From Streptomyces colonosanans (GTDB taxonomy: Bacteria; Actinomycetota; Actinomycetes; Streptomycetales; Streptomycetaceae), in contig NZ_MLYP01000039.1 of assembly GCF_001866645.1 (NCBI RefSeq), forward strand, positions 1-64,000: a DNA stretch of 64,000 bases, read 5' to 3'. A program made the position numbers and the translations under genes. Shown one piece after another: positions 1-7,727 of the stretch (the first letter of the stretch is position 1; each line of letters opens with the position of its first letter). The notes beneath the pieces were generated by a model. The model was not told the origin of the DNA. It did no database searches and saw only the letters and a list, made by a program, of their open reading frames with translations.

Positions 1-50
1 CGGAAGCCCTCGTACTGGACGTACTTGGGCTTTCGGCCGGTGCGGCGAGT

Positions 51-127
51 GGGGGTACCCCCTGCTCGAAGAGCTTGGGGGAGGCGTGCCGGGCGTCGCG
101 ACGGGGCAAACGTTGCCTGCCGCGGCG
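51..127 (+). repeat. Arm of a palindromic MITE-like repeat (copy 1)
   Basis: This stretch is nearly identical, in reverse complement, to 2041-2118; I count about four base differences and a one-base indel over 78 bases. It carries the same core (GGGGGTACCCC, then CTGCTCGAAGAGCTTGGGGG) and the same tip (CAAACGTTGCCTG). Its right end abuts and appears to supply the TAG stop of the gene that ends at 128. The opposite terminus is not visible and may lie outside the window or be lost. No transposase is nearby, so this would be a non-autonomous element. Positions 1-50 can be read as protein on either strand, and I could not decide which is coding. Confidence 0.75.
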
Positions 128-952
128 CTAGTTGGTCACCGCGAACGACTGCAGGAGCGCCGCCGTCAGGTCCGTGTCGCCCTCCGCCTTGATGTGGTCC
201 GCCACGGCGTCCGCGGTGACCCGGCCGCAGGCGAGGCGGACGTAGGTCTCCCAGTCGAGCATGAGCGACACCGCCGGGCCCAGCGAGGGCGCGCCGTCGA
301 TCGAGCCGCGGCCCTCCGCGTCGACCCGGACCGTGCGCAGGAACTCGACGGCGCCGTGGACGTCGAGGACGATCGCCGAACCGGGGGGTGCTCCGGCGTC
401 CTTGGCGACGACCTCGGGCAGCATGGCCAGCAGCTCGTCCCGCGCGATGTGCGCGCCCGGCGAGTCCAGATTCCCCGGGACGCCCAGCGCCGTACGCAGA
501 TCCTGCTCGTGCACCCACACGTCGAACGCCCGGTACCGCATGGCCTCCTCAAGGGTCTGCTCGGTGCCGAGCGGGCCACGCACCTTGGTACCCGGGTCCC
601 GCGACTCGTTCCGCAGCTGGCGGTTGCGGCGGATGATCGTGTACTCCAGCTCGGATGTCATCTCCGGCGCCGTGTGGTGGCGGCGGACATCGACCTGCAT
701 CTCCATGTAGCGCTGGTGCTCGTTCGTGACGTGGAAGAGGTCGCGCGGGAGCGTGTGAATGGGGCGGGGGTCGCCGAGCATCTCGCAGTCCAGGCCGATG
801 ACATGGGAGACCACGTCGCGCACCGACCAGCCCGGGCAGGGCGTACGCCGGTTCCACTCGCTCTCCACGAGCGGCTGCACCAGCTCGGATATCGCTTCGA
901 CGGAGTGGGTCCAGGCGTCGGCGTAGGGCTGAAGAGTGGGATGCAGACTCAC
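128..952 (-). CDS. Maleylpyruvate isomerase family, mycothiol-dependent (DinB-like) protein
   Basis: This 274-residue protein has the MDMPI/DinB-like N-terminal helical bundle typical of actinobacterial mycothiol-dependent enzymes. Near the N-terminus it has the signature P-C-P-G-W-S-V-R-D-V followed by S-H, and later Y-R-A-F-D-V-W-V-H-E-Q-D. In this fold histidines of the bundle bind a metal. Its substrate cannot be read from sequence; family members transfer or isomerise using mycothiol in the cytosol, or act in detoxification. I chose the GTG at 952 because GAGGGG lies 8-9 bases upstream, whereas the ATG at 982 has no ribosome site. The stop codon falls at the edge of the palindromic repeat. 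It is divergent from the nitrilase gene across about 180 bp. Confidence 0.85.
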   Translation of the reverse strand: MSLHPTLQPYADAWTHSVEAISELVQPLVESEWNRRTPCPGWSVRDVVSHVIGLDCEMLGDPRPIHTLPRDLFHVTNEHQRYMEMQVDVRRHHTAPEMTSELEYTIIRRNRQLRNESRDPGTKVRGPLGTEQTLEEAMRYRAFDVWVHEQDLRTALGVPGNLDSPGAHIARDELLAMLPEVVAKDAGAPPGSAIVLDVHGAVEFLRTVRVDAEGRGSIDGAPSLGPAVSLMLDWETYVRLACGRVTADAVADHIKAEGDTDLTAALLQSFAVTN

Positions 953-1131
953 GGAACGGGACCCCTCAAGCGGTCGGTGCACGGGCGATGGTGACGGCAG
1001 TGTCGACGGGAGGCGACTGTCGGCGGGTGTCTTGGAGCGTTAAGTTACGCTGCTGTGAGGCACCCCGGCAGTGCTTTCGTAGGACGATCGTAGGCCCGTA
1101 AAGACAGCTCGAATGCCAGGACGGTGGTAGC

Positions 1132-1950
1132 GTGCGCGCCTCCCTCATTCAGATCCGGGTAGACGAGGACGAATCACTCGATTCGCGCCGACGACGGGCC
1201 GCCGCGCTCGTAAAGGATCAAGCCGGAGTCGATCTGGTGGTGCTGCCCGAGCTGTGGACGACCGGGGCGTTCGCCTTCGACCGGTTCGCGGCCGAGGCCG
1301 AACCGCTCGAAGGGCCGACGTTCGAGGCGATGGCGAAGGCGGCGAGCGACGCGGGCGTGTGGCTGCACGCGGGCTCGATCCCCGAACGGTCCGGGTCCGG
1401 CAGCGGCTCCGCCGCGGATGACGGCACCCTCTTCAACACGTCTCTCGTCTTCTCCCCCTCCGGCGAACTGGCCGCCGCCTACCGCAAGATCCACCGCTTC
1501 GGCTTCGACAAGGGCGAGGCCGTCCTGATGGGCGCCGGGAACAAGCTGGTGACCGTGCGCCTGCCGCAGACGACCGTGGGCGTGGCCACCTGCTACGACC
1601 TCCGCTTCCCCGAGCTGTTCCGCTCGCTCGTGGACGCGGGGGCCGAGACGCTCGTGATCCCGGCGGGCTGGCCGGAGAGCCGCCGGTCCCACTGGACGCT
1701 GCTGGCCCAGGCGCGGGCGGTCGAGAACCAGGCGTACGTCCTTGCCTGCGGAACGGCCGGAACGCACGCGGGAGTTCCACAGGCGGGTCACTCCATCGTG
1801 GTGGATCCCTGGGGCGAGGTCCTCGCCGAGGCAGGAGCCGACGAGGAGATCCTCACGGTGGAGTTCGACCCGGCGAAGGTCGCGACGACACGGGAGCAGT
1901 TCCCGGCCCTGAAGGACCGGGTGCTCGGCCTGGAGCGGCCGCGCCACTGA
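1132..1950 (+). CDS. Carbon-nitrogen hydrolase (nitrilase superfamily)
   Basis: A 272-residue single-domain cytosolic amidase of the nitrilase fold. The Glu-Lys-Cys triad is visible: Glu40 in V-L-P-E-L-W, Lys119 in Y-R-K-I-H-R-F, and Cys154 in A-T-C-Y-D-L-R-F-P-E. Sequence style and length fit the Nit/omega-amidase branch, which hydrolyses small amides such as 2-oxoacid amides or deaminated glutathione; the exact substrate is an inference. The start is GTG at 1132 with a weak AGGA site upstream. It converges on the MFS gene, with a MITE-like repeat between the two stop codons. A regulator-like site was not seen. I am confident of the family, less so of the substrate. Confidence 0.9.
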   Translation: MRASLIQIRVDEDESLDSRRRRAAALVKDQAGVDLVVLPELWTTGAFAFDRFAAEAEPLEGPTFEAMAKAASDAGVWLHAGSIPERSGSGSGSAADDGTLFNTSLVFSPSGELAAAYRKIHRFGFDKGEAVLMGAGNKLVTVRLPQTTVGVATCYDLRFPELFRSLVDAGAETLVIPAGWPESRRSHWTLLAQARAVENQAYVLACGTAGTHAGVPQAGHSIVVDPWGEVLAEAGADEEILTVEFDPAKVATTREQFPALKDRVLGLERPRH

Positions 1951-2040
1951 CGCGGCCGCCCCCGCACAGGGTGACCACACGCCATGTCTCGCCGTGGGTC
2001 GAACGCGGGGCAAGGGCAAGACCGCCGGCCGCGTCCGACC

Positions 2041-2180
2041 AGTGCCCCGACAGGCAACGTTCGCCCCGTCGCGACGCCCGGCACGCTCCCCCAAGCTCTT
2101 CGAGCAGGGGGTACCCCCAGAGCGGGAGGTACCCCCACGACGCCGCTCCTTCAAGGGCAAACGTCGCCTGCCGGGGCACT
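2041..2180. mobile_element. MITE-like element with terminal inverted repeats (copy 2)
   Basis: The element is bounded by imperfect terminal inverted repeats of about 27 bases: AGTGCCCCGACAGGCAACG at the left, and a right end whose reverse complement starts AGTGCCCCGGCAGGCGACG. Inside is a second palindromic portion with CAAGCTCTTCGAGCAGGGGG and two GGTACCCCC blocks. At 140 bp it has no coding capacity. The right terminus ends in ...CACTAG, so the TAG stop of the MFS gene (2179-2181) uses element bases. Copy 1 ends another gene in the same way. No transposase in the window matches it. Confidence 0.7.
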
Positions 2181-3483
2181 AGGCGGTGGGCACGTGCACC
2201 GTCTCCACCCGGCTCGCCACCAGCCGCTCCCGCTCCCGGCGCGCGGCCTGCCCCCGCAACCGGAGAATCTGGCTCACCCCCAGCACCTGGAGGGCGAACA
2301 CCGCGGAGAACGCCACGGCGAAGTCGTCGCCCGTCGCGTCCAGGAGCACACCGATCGCCAGCAGCGTCGTCATAGAGGCGGTGAAGCCGCCCATGTTGGT
2401 GATGCCGGCGGCCGTTCCCTGACGTTCCGACGGGTTCGCCGGGCGCGCGAAGTCGAAGCCGATCATCGAGGCCGGGCCGCAGGCGCCGAGCACCACGCAC
2501 AGCACGACCAGCAGCCACATCGGTGCATGCGCCCCGGGATAGGCGAGCGTGGCCGCCCACAGCACGGCCGTCGCACCGACCGTGCCGAGCGCCAGCGGCA
2601 GCCGCGCCGTGTGGTGCCGGGCGATGATCTGCCCGTACACCAGGCCGACGGCCATGTTCGACAGCACGACGAGCGTGAGGAGGTCACTGGCCGTCGCCCG
2701 CGACAGTCCCTGCCCCTGGACCAGGAACGGCAGGCCCCACAGCAGCAGGAACACCATCGCCGGGAACTGCGTCGTGAAATGCACCCACATCCCGAGGCGG
2801 GTGCCGGGCTCCTTCCAGGACGCCGCGATCTGCCGCCGCACATAAGCCGATCCGTGGTGCGGCAACGGCTCGGGCTCGTGGCCCTCGGGGTGGTCCTTCA
2901 GGAAGAGGAGGAGCAGGACGAGGACGACGACTCCGGCGAGCGCGCTGCCGGCGAACGCCGCAGTCCACCCCACCTGGTGCAGCAGCCGGGCCAGGACGAG
3001 CGTGGAGACCAGGTTGCCGGCCATGCCCACCAGACCGGCGAGCTGCGCGACCACCGGTCCGCGACGGGCCGGGAACCAGCGGGTGCCGAGCCGCAGCACG
3101 CTGATGAACGTCATCGCGTCGCCGCAGCCGAGCAGCGCGCGCGAGGCCAGCGCCATGCCGTACGACGAGGAGAAGGCGAACCCCAGCTGACCGGCCGTGA
3201 AGAGGACGCCTCCCATGGCCAGCACTTTCTTGGTGCCGAGCTGGTCCACCAGCAGGCCGACGGGTATCTGCATGCCCGCGTACACGAGCAGCTGGAGTAT
3301 CGAGAAGGTGGACAGTGCGGAGGCGCCCACATGGAAGCGGTCGGCGGCGTCGAGCCCTGCCACGCCCAGCGACGTACGGAAGATGACGGCGACGAAGTAG
3401 ACCGAGACGCCTATGGCCCACACGGCGACCGCGCGCAGGCCGCCCGGCGGATCGCCGGGCAGGGAGACGGAGCGGGAGCTCAT
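2179..3483 (-). CDS. MFS transporter
   Basis: A 434-residue major facilitator superfamily permease with about twelve hydrophobic segments. A classic MFS loop lies between helices 2 and 3 (G-L-L-V-D-Q-L-G-T-K-K-V), and a charged central loop follows (F-L-K-D-H-P-E-G-H-E-P). It acts in the cytoplasmic membrane; the substrate is unknown. Sequence style recalls the oxalate/nitrate-like or glycerol-phosphate-like MFS branches rather than drug-proton antiporters, but that is a guess. Its ATG overlaps the stop of the upstream GntR gene by four bases (ATGA), so the two are translationally coupled and the regulator probably controls this transporter. The stop codon lies at the end of the MITE-like repeat. 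Confidence 0.88.
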   Translation of the reverse strand: MSSRSVSLPGDPPGGLRAVAVWAIGVSVYFVAVIFRTSLGVAGLDAADRFHVGASALSTFSILQLLVYAGMQIPVGLLVDQLGTKKVLAMGGVLFTAGQLGFAFSSSYGMALASRALLGCGDAMTFISVLRLGTRWFPARRGPVVAQLAGLVGMAGNLVSTLVLARLLHQVGWTAAFAGSALAGVVVLVLLLLFLKDHPEGHEPEPLPHHGSAYVRRQIAASWKEPGTRLGMWVHFTTQFPAMVFLLLWGLPFLVQGQGLSRATASDLLTLVVLSNMAVGLVYGQIIARHHTARLPLALGTVGATAVLWAATLAYPGAHAPMWLLVVLCVVLGACGPASMIGFDFARPANPSERQGTAAGITNMGGFTASMTTLLAIGVLLDATGDDFAVAFSAVFALQVLGVSQILRLRGQAARRERERLVASRVETVHVPTA

Positions 3484-4163
3484 CGCACCTCACCCCGGGC
3501 CAGGTTGGAGAACCAGTTCACGTGCCGGTGGACGATGGCGACGGCCGCCTCGGCGTCACCGGACCGCAACGCCCTGAGGATCTCCTCGTGCTCGGTGAGC
3601 GTCTTGGCGACCCGGTCGGGGTGCGAGTGCAGAACGGCGACGCCCATCCGCAGCTGGCGGTCGCGGAGTTGGTCATAGAGCCGGGAGAGGATCTCGTTGC
3701 CGCCGCTGCGCACGATCTCGGCGTGGAAGGCACGGTCGGTGGCCGCAGCTCCGGCCAGGTCCCCGGCGGCGACCTGTTCCTTCTGCCGCGCGAGCAGTTC
3801 CTCCAGGCGGGCGACCAATCCGGGCGGTGCGTCCACGGCCTTGCGGGCCGCGTACTCCTCGACGAGCTGACGTGTCTCCACCACGTCCGCGATCTCCTGG
3901 GCGGAGACCGGCAGGACGAGGGCCCCCTTCTTCGGGTAGAGCTTGATCAGCCCTTCCATCTCCAGCCGGAGCAGCGCCTCGCGCACCGGCGTCCGCGAGA
4001 CCCCGACCTCGTCGGCCAGCTCGCCCTCGGTGAGCAGGGTACCGCCTTCGTACCTGCGTTCCAGGAGACCCTGTTTGACGTGCGTGTACACGCGGTCGGC
4101 GGCGGGCGGTCGCTTGACGGGCGGCCTCTCGGGAGCGGGGACGGCGGAGGGAGCTGAAGGCAT
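3480..4163 (-). CDS. GntR family transcriptional regulator (FadR/FCD subfamily)
   Basis: A 227-residue regulator. An N-terminal winged helix-turn-helix spans about residues 24-90 (L-A-D-E-V-G-V-S-R-T-P-V-R-E-A-L-L-R-L). A helical FCD effector domain follows, with the metal-ligand-like pattern D-R-A-F-H and later H-x-x-I...H-R-H. FCD regulators usually bind organic acids. I chose the ATG at 4163; codons further upstream encode an unlikely Cys-rich extension. No Shine-Dalgarno sequence precedes 4163, but TATGCT lies at -12 to -7 relative to the A of ATG, so a leaderless transcript is plausible. It is coupled to the MFS gene downstream, which is the likely target along with itself. Confidence 0.88.
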   Translation of the reverse strand: MPSAPSAVPAPERPPVKRPPAADRVYTHVKQGLLERRYEGGTLLTEGELADEVGVSRTPVREALLRLEMEGLIKLYPKKGALVLPVSAQEIADVVETRQLVEEYAARKAVDAPPGLVARLEELLARQKEQVAAGDLAGAAATDRAFHAEIVRSGGNEILSRLYDQLRDRQLRMGVAVLHSHPDRVAKTLTEHEEILRALRSGDAEAAVAIVHRHVNWFSNLARGEVR

Positions 4164-4198
4164 GCGTACAGCATAGATACAACACGTACACATGCCGA
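4164..4198 (-). promoter_or_regulatory. Possible leaderless promoter and operator of the GntR gene
   Basis: Immediately upstream of the ATG (minus strand) is an AT-richer block containing TGTACGTGTTGTAT and then TATGCTGTACGC. TATGCT fits the TAnnnT -10 pattern, spaced for transcription to start at the A of ATG. Repeated TGTA words could be a binding site for the GntR protein itself. There is no convincing -35. This is an inference from position and composition. Confidence 0.35.
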
Positions 4199-4323
4199 CA
4201 ACCATCCACGATGCGGACTGACACTTCCGCCGCCACATTCACCCGGCGACCGCACATCCTTTTGCACTCCTCGCGTGTCTCACCAGAAGGCGGTCCGTTC
4301 ATCCGGCCGCCGTTCAGGGGCAT

Positions 4324-5262
4324 ATGGATGCATTCAGAAGCATCAGAGACGCAATCGGAGCATTCAATTTGAATACCGGCATTAAGGGCGCACGGGTGCG
4401 CAGGGCAGTCGCGGCAGTGGTCACCACCGGAGCCGTACTCGCCACCGGCGCCCTCACCGCGGCGCCCGCACAGGCCGTGACGCAGCCCTCCATCACCGCC
4501 AAGGGCGGCTTCGTGATGAACAACGGCACTGGCAAGAGCCTGTACACCAAGGCCGCGGACACACGGCTGTCCACCGGCTCCACCACCAAGATCATGACCG
4601 CCAAGGTGGTGCTGTCCCAGTCGAATCTGAACCTGGACACGAAGGTCACGGTCGACAAGGCGTACAGCGACTACGTCGTGGCGAACAACGCCTCCCAGGC
4701 CCACCTGATCGTGGGTGACAAGGTCACCGTCCGCCAGCTGCTGTACGGGCTGATGCTGCCGTCCGGCTGCGACGCGGCCTACGCGCTCGCGGACAAGTTC
4801 GGCGCCGGCACCACCCGGGCCGCGCGCGTGAAGTCGTTCCTCGGCAAGATGAACAGCACTGCCAAGAGCCTCGGCATGACGAACACGCACTTCGACTCGT
4901 TCGACGGCATCAGCAATGGCAGCAACTACTCCACGCCGCGCGACCTGACGAAACTCGCGAGCAACGCAATGAAGAACTCGACCTTCCGCACCATCGTGAA
5001 CACGAAGTCCACGAGCCAGAAGGTGACCACCAAGAGCGGCGGCTACCGCTACTACAACTGGGCCAACACCAACCCGCTGCTGGGCACCTACAGCGGCGCG
5101 ATCGGCGTGAAGACGGGCTCCGGCCCGCAGGCCAAGTACTGCCTGGTCTTCGCCGCCACCCGCAACGGCAAGACGATCATCGGTACGGTCCTGGCGTCCA
5201 CGTCGGTCGCCAACCGCACCGACGACGCCAAGAAGCTGCTGAACTACGGCTTCGCCGTCTGA
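4324..5262 (+). CDS. Secreted D-alanyl-D-alanine carboxypeptidase (PBP5-like, S11)
   Basis: A 312-residue serine DD-peptidase that trims the terminal D-Ala from peptidoglycan stem peptides outside the membrane. The N-terminus has a basic region, a hydrophobic core and an A-Q-A cleavage site near residue 51. The active-site motifs are in order: S-T-T-K at 86-89, S-G-C at 147-149 (in place of the usual S-x-N, common in actinobacterial S11 enzymes), and K-T-G at 263-265. It lacks the C-terminal amphipathic anchor of PBP5, so it may be fully released. The first 25 codons are unusually AT-rich for the window. A near-perfect hairpin terminator follows the stop. Confidence 0.93.
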   Translation: MDAFRSIRDAIGAFNLNTGIKGARVRRAVAAVVTTGAVLATGALTAAPAQAVTQPSITAKGGFVMNNGTGKSLYTKAADTRLSTGSTTKIMTAKVVLSQSNLNLDTKVTVDKAYSDYVVANNASQAHLIVGDKVTVRQLLYGLMLPSGCDAAYALADKFGAGTTRAARVKSFLGKMNSTAKSLGMTNTHFDSFDGISNGSNYSTPRDLTKLASNAMKNSTFRTIVNTKSTSQKVTTKSGGYRYYNWANTNPLLGTYSGAIGVKTGSGPQAKYCLVFAATRNGKTIIGTVLASTSVANRTDDAKKLLNYGFAV

Positions 5263-5280
5263 GCCGCATCACTCACGGCG

Positions 5281-5318
5281 CGAAGGGGCCGGCCGCTCGA
5301 ATGCGGCCGGCCCCTTCG
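5281..5318. terminator. Bidirectional hairpin terminator
   Basis: A perfect 16-bp stem (CGAAGGGGCCGGCCGC and its complement at 5303-5318) encloses the loop TCGAAT. It lies between the converging carboxypeptidase and bkd E2 genes and can serve both. There is no long T tract, which is usual in Streptomyces. Confidence 0.88.
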
Positions 5319-5343
5319 TCATCTGTACGAACGCTGCCGAACG

Positions 5344-6738
5344 TCAGCCCCAGGTGATCAGCCGCTTGGGCTGCTCCAGGACGGCCGCCACGTCGGCGAG
5401 GACCTTGGAGCCCAGTTCGCCGTCGACAAGGCGGTGGTCGAAGCTGAGCGCCAGGGTCGTGACCTGGCGGGGCTTGACCTTGCCCTTGTGGACCCAGGGC
5501 TGGAGCTTGATCGCGCCGACCGCGAGGATCGCCGACTCACCCGGGTTGAGGATCGGCGTGCCCGTGTCGACGCCGAACACGCCCACGTTCGTGATGGTGA
5601 TCGTGCCGCCCTGCATCGCCGCCGGGGAGGTCTTGCCCTCGCGGGCGGTGGCCACCAGTTCACCCAGGGCCTGGGCCAGTTGCGGGAGCGTCTTGTCGTG
5701 CGCGTCCTTGATGTTCGGCACGATCAGACCGCGCGGCGTGGCCGCCGCGATGCCCAGGTTCACATAGTGCTTGCGCACGATCTCCTGGTTGGCCTCGTCC
5801 CAGGACGCGTTGACGTCCGGGTTCCGCTTGATCGCCACCAGCAGGGCCTTGGCGATAAGCAGAAGCGGATTGACGCGCAGGCCCTCGAGGTCCTTGTCCT
5901 GCTTGAGTTCCTCGACCAGCTTCATCGTGCGCGTGACATCGACCGTCACGAACTCCGTGACATGCGGCGCGGTGAACGCCGAGCCGACCATCGCCTGCGC
6001 GGTGGCCTTGCGCACGCCCTTGACGGGGACACGGGTCTCCCGCAGGCCGTCGTACGTCACCACCGGCGCCGGCGCCTGGACGGCGGCGGGCACCTCGGCC
6101 GGGGCGGGAGCCGCTGCCGGCGCGGACGCCACCGCCGCGTGCACGTCCTCGCGCGTGATGACGCCGTCCGGACCCGACGGCGTCACGGTCGCCAGGTCGA
6201 CACCGAGGTCCTTGGCGAGCTTGCGCACCGGCGGCTTCGCGAGCGGACGGGCCTGCTGGCCGTGACCGTTCAGCTCGCCCTGGAGCGCCGTGGCCGCGTA
6301 GAGGGTCTCCCCGGTGGCCGCCGGGACTCCCTTGCGGGGACGGCGCTTGGTGGACGACTCGGCCACCCCGTAGCCGACGAGAACCGGCTTGCGGCCCTGC
6401 TGCTTCGGCTCCTCGGTGGCGGGCTGCGGAAGCGACGGCTTCTCGGCCGGCGCGGGTGCCTCCTCGGCGGGGGCGCCCCCGGCCACATCGACCGCGATGA
6501 TCGAGGTGCCGACGTCCACCGTGGTGCCCTCGTCGAAGTGCAGCGCGCGGACCACCCCGTCGTAGGGGATGGGTAGTTCGACGGCCGCCTTCGCCGTCTC
6601 CACCTCGCAGACGATCTGCCCGTCGGTGACCGTGTCACCGGGCTGCACGTACCACTTGAGGATCTCGGCCTCGGTGAGCCCCTCGCCCACGTCGGGCATC
6701 TTGAACTCGCGTACGGACGCGTCAGTCATCGTCGTCAC
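5344..6738 (-). CDS. bkdC: Branched-chain 2-oxoacid dehydrogenase E2 (dihydrolipoamide acyltransferase), operon 1
   Basis: A 464-residue E2 core subunit that moves the branched-chain acyl group from E1 via lipoate to CoA, giving isobutyryl-, isovaleryl- and 2-methylbutyryl-CoA. These acyl-CoAs prime branched fatty acids and polyketides. Domains: an N-terminal lipoyl domain with the lipoylated Lys50 in E-T-A-K-A-A-V-E, an Ala/Pro linker, a peripheral subunit-binding domain (R-K-L-A-K-D-L-G-V-D), and a C-terminal catalytic domain ending in F-D-H-R-L-V-D-G. The GTG at 6738 has GAGGAG about six bases upstream; an ATG at 6729 is an alternative. It is last in the operon, ten bases after E1beta. Confidence 0.93.
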   Translation of the reverse strand: MTTMTDASVREFKMPDVGEGLTEAEILKWYVQPGDTVTDGQIVCEVETAKAAVELPIPYDGVVRALHFDEGTTVDVGTSIIAVDVAGGAPAEEAPAPAEKPSLPQPATEEPKQQGRKPVLVGYGVAESSTKRRPRKGVPAATGETLYAATALQGELNGHGQQARPLAKPPVRKLAKDLGVDLATVTPSGPDGVITREDVHAAVASAPAAAPAPAEVPAAVQAPAPVVTYDGLRETRVPVKGVRKATAQAMVGSAFTAPHVTEFVTVDVTRTMKLVEELKQDKDLEGLRVNPLLLIAKALLVAIKRNPDVNASWDEANQEIVRKHYVNLGIAAATPRGLIVPNIKDAHDKTLPQLAQALGELVATAREGKTSPAAMQGGTITITNVGVFGVDTGTPILNPGESAILAVGAIKLQPWVHKGKVKPRQVTTLALSFDHRLVDGELGSKVLADVAAVLEQPKRLITWG

Positions 6739-6748
6739 GACCCTCTCC

Positions 6749-7726
6749 TCAGTACGCCAGGGCGCGGTCGACGGCGTCCAGCACCCGGTCCAGGCCCGGC
6801 AGGTACTCCTCCTCCAGCCGCGCCGGCGGATACGGGGCGTGATAACCGCCCACGCGCAGCACCGGCGCCTCCAGGTGGTAGAAGCACCGCTCCGTGATGC
6901 GGGCGGCGATCTCCGCGCCCGAGCCGAAGAACACCGGCGCCTCGTGCACCACCACCAGTCGGCGGGTCTTCTCCACCGACGCCTGGATGGAGTCGAAGTC
7001 GAGCGGGGAGACCGAGCGCAGGTCGAGCACCTCGAGGGACTTGCCCTCCTCCGCGGCCGCGGCCGCGGCCTCCTGGCACACCTTCACCATCGGCCCGTAG
7101 GCAGCGAGCGTCAGGTCCGCGCCCTCCCGCACCACCCGCGCCTTGTGCAGGGGGCCGGGAATCGCCTCGGGGTCGACCTCGGCCTTGTCCCAGTAACGTC
7201 GCTTGGGCTCGAAGAAGATCACCGGGTCGTCGCTCTGGATGGCCTGCTGCATCATCCAGTAGGCGTCCGACGCGCTGGACGGAGAGACGATCTTCAGGCC
7301 GGCCACATGCGCGAACAGCGCCTCGGGCGACTCACTGTGGTGCTCCACCGCCCCGATGCCGCCGCCGTACGGGATACGGACGACGACCGGGAGCTTGACC
7401 TTGCCCAGCGAGCGGGCGTGCATCTTCGCAAGCTGGGTGACGATCTGGTCGTAGGCGGGGAAGACGAACCCGTCGAACTGGATCTCCACCACCGGGCGGT
7501 ATCCCCGCAGCGCCAGGCCGATCGCCGTGCCGACGATGCCCGACTCGGCGAGCGGGGTGTCGATCACCCGCTCCTCGCCGAAGTCCTTCTGCAGGCCGTC
7601 CGTCACCCGGAACACGCCGCCGAGCTTGCCGACGTCCTCGCCCATCACCAGGACCTTGGGGTCCGCCTCCAGGGCCTTGCGCAGCGACTCGTTGATCGCC
7701 TTGGCGATCGCCATCTTCTCGGCCAT
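6749..7726 (-). CDS. bkdB: Branched-chain 2-oxoacid dehydrogenase E1 beta, operon 1
   Basis: A 325-residue E1 beta subunit that pairs with E1 alpha to form the thiamine-diphosphate active site for oxidative decarboxylation of branched 2-oxoacids. The typical transketolase pyrimidine-binding fold is seen, with V-L-V-M-G-E-D-V-G near the start, D-T-P-L-A-E-S-G-I-V-G, and P-Y-G-G-G-I-G-A-V-E-H-H-S-E-S. The C-terminal half has V-V-H-E-A-P and A-P-V-L-R-V-G-G. Length is normal. The start is one base beyond the E1 alpha stop, so the two are tightly coupled. It closely resembles the operon 2 copy at 21771-22775. Confidence 0.94.
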   Translation of the reverse strand: MAEKMAIAKAINESLRKALEADPKVLVMGEDVGKLGGVFRVTDGLQKDFGEERVIDTPLAESGIVGTAIGLALRGYRPVVEIQFDGFVFPAYDQIVTQLAKMHARSLGKVKLPVVVRIPYGGGIGAVEHHSESPEALFAHVAGLKIVSPSSASDAYWMMQQAIQSDDPVIFFEPKRRYWDKAEVDPEAIPGPLHKARVVREGADLTLAAYGPMVKVCQEAAAAAAEEGKSLEVLDLRSVSPLDFDSIQASVEKTRRLVVVHEAPVFFGSGAEIAARITERCFYHLEAPVLRVGGYHAPYPPARLEEEYLPGLDRVLDAVDRALAY

Positions 7727-7727
7727 G

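Noticed and set aside
1984..3678. Very long plus-strand reading frame (564 codons)
   Set aside because: It is the reverse of the MFS and GntR genes. High-GC DNA keeps such frames open. The minus-strand products match known families.
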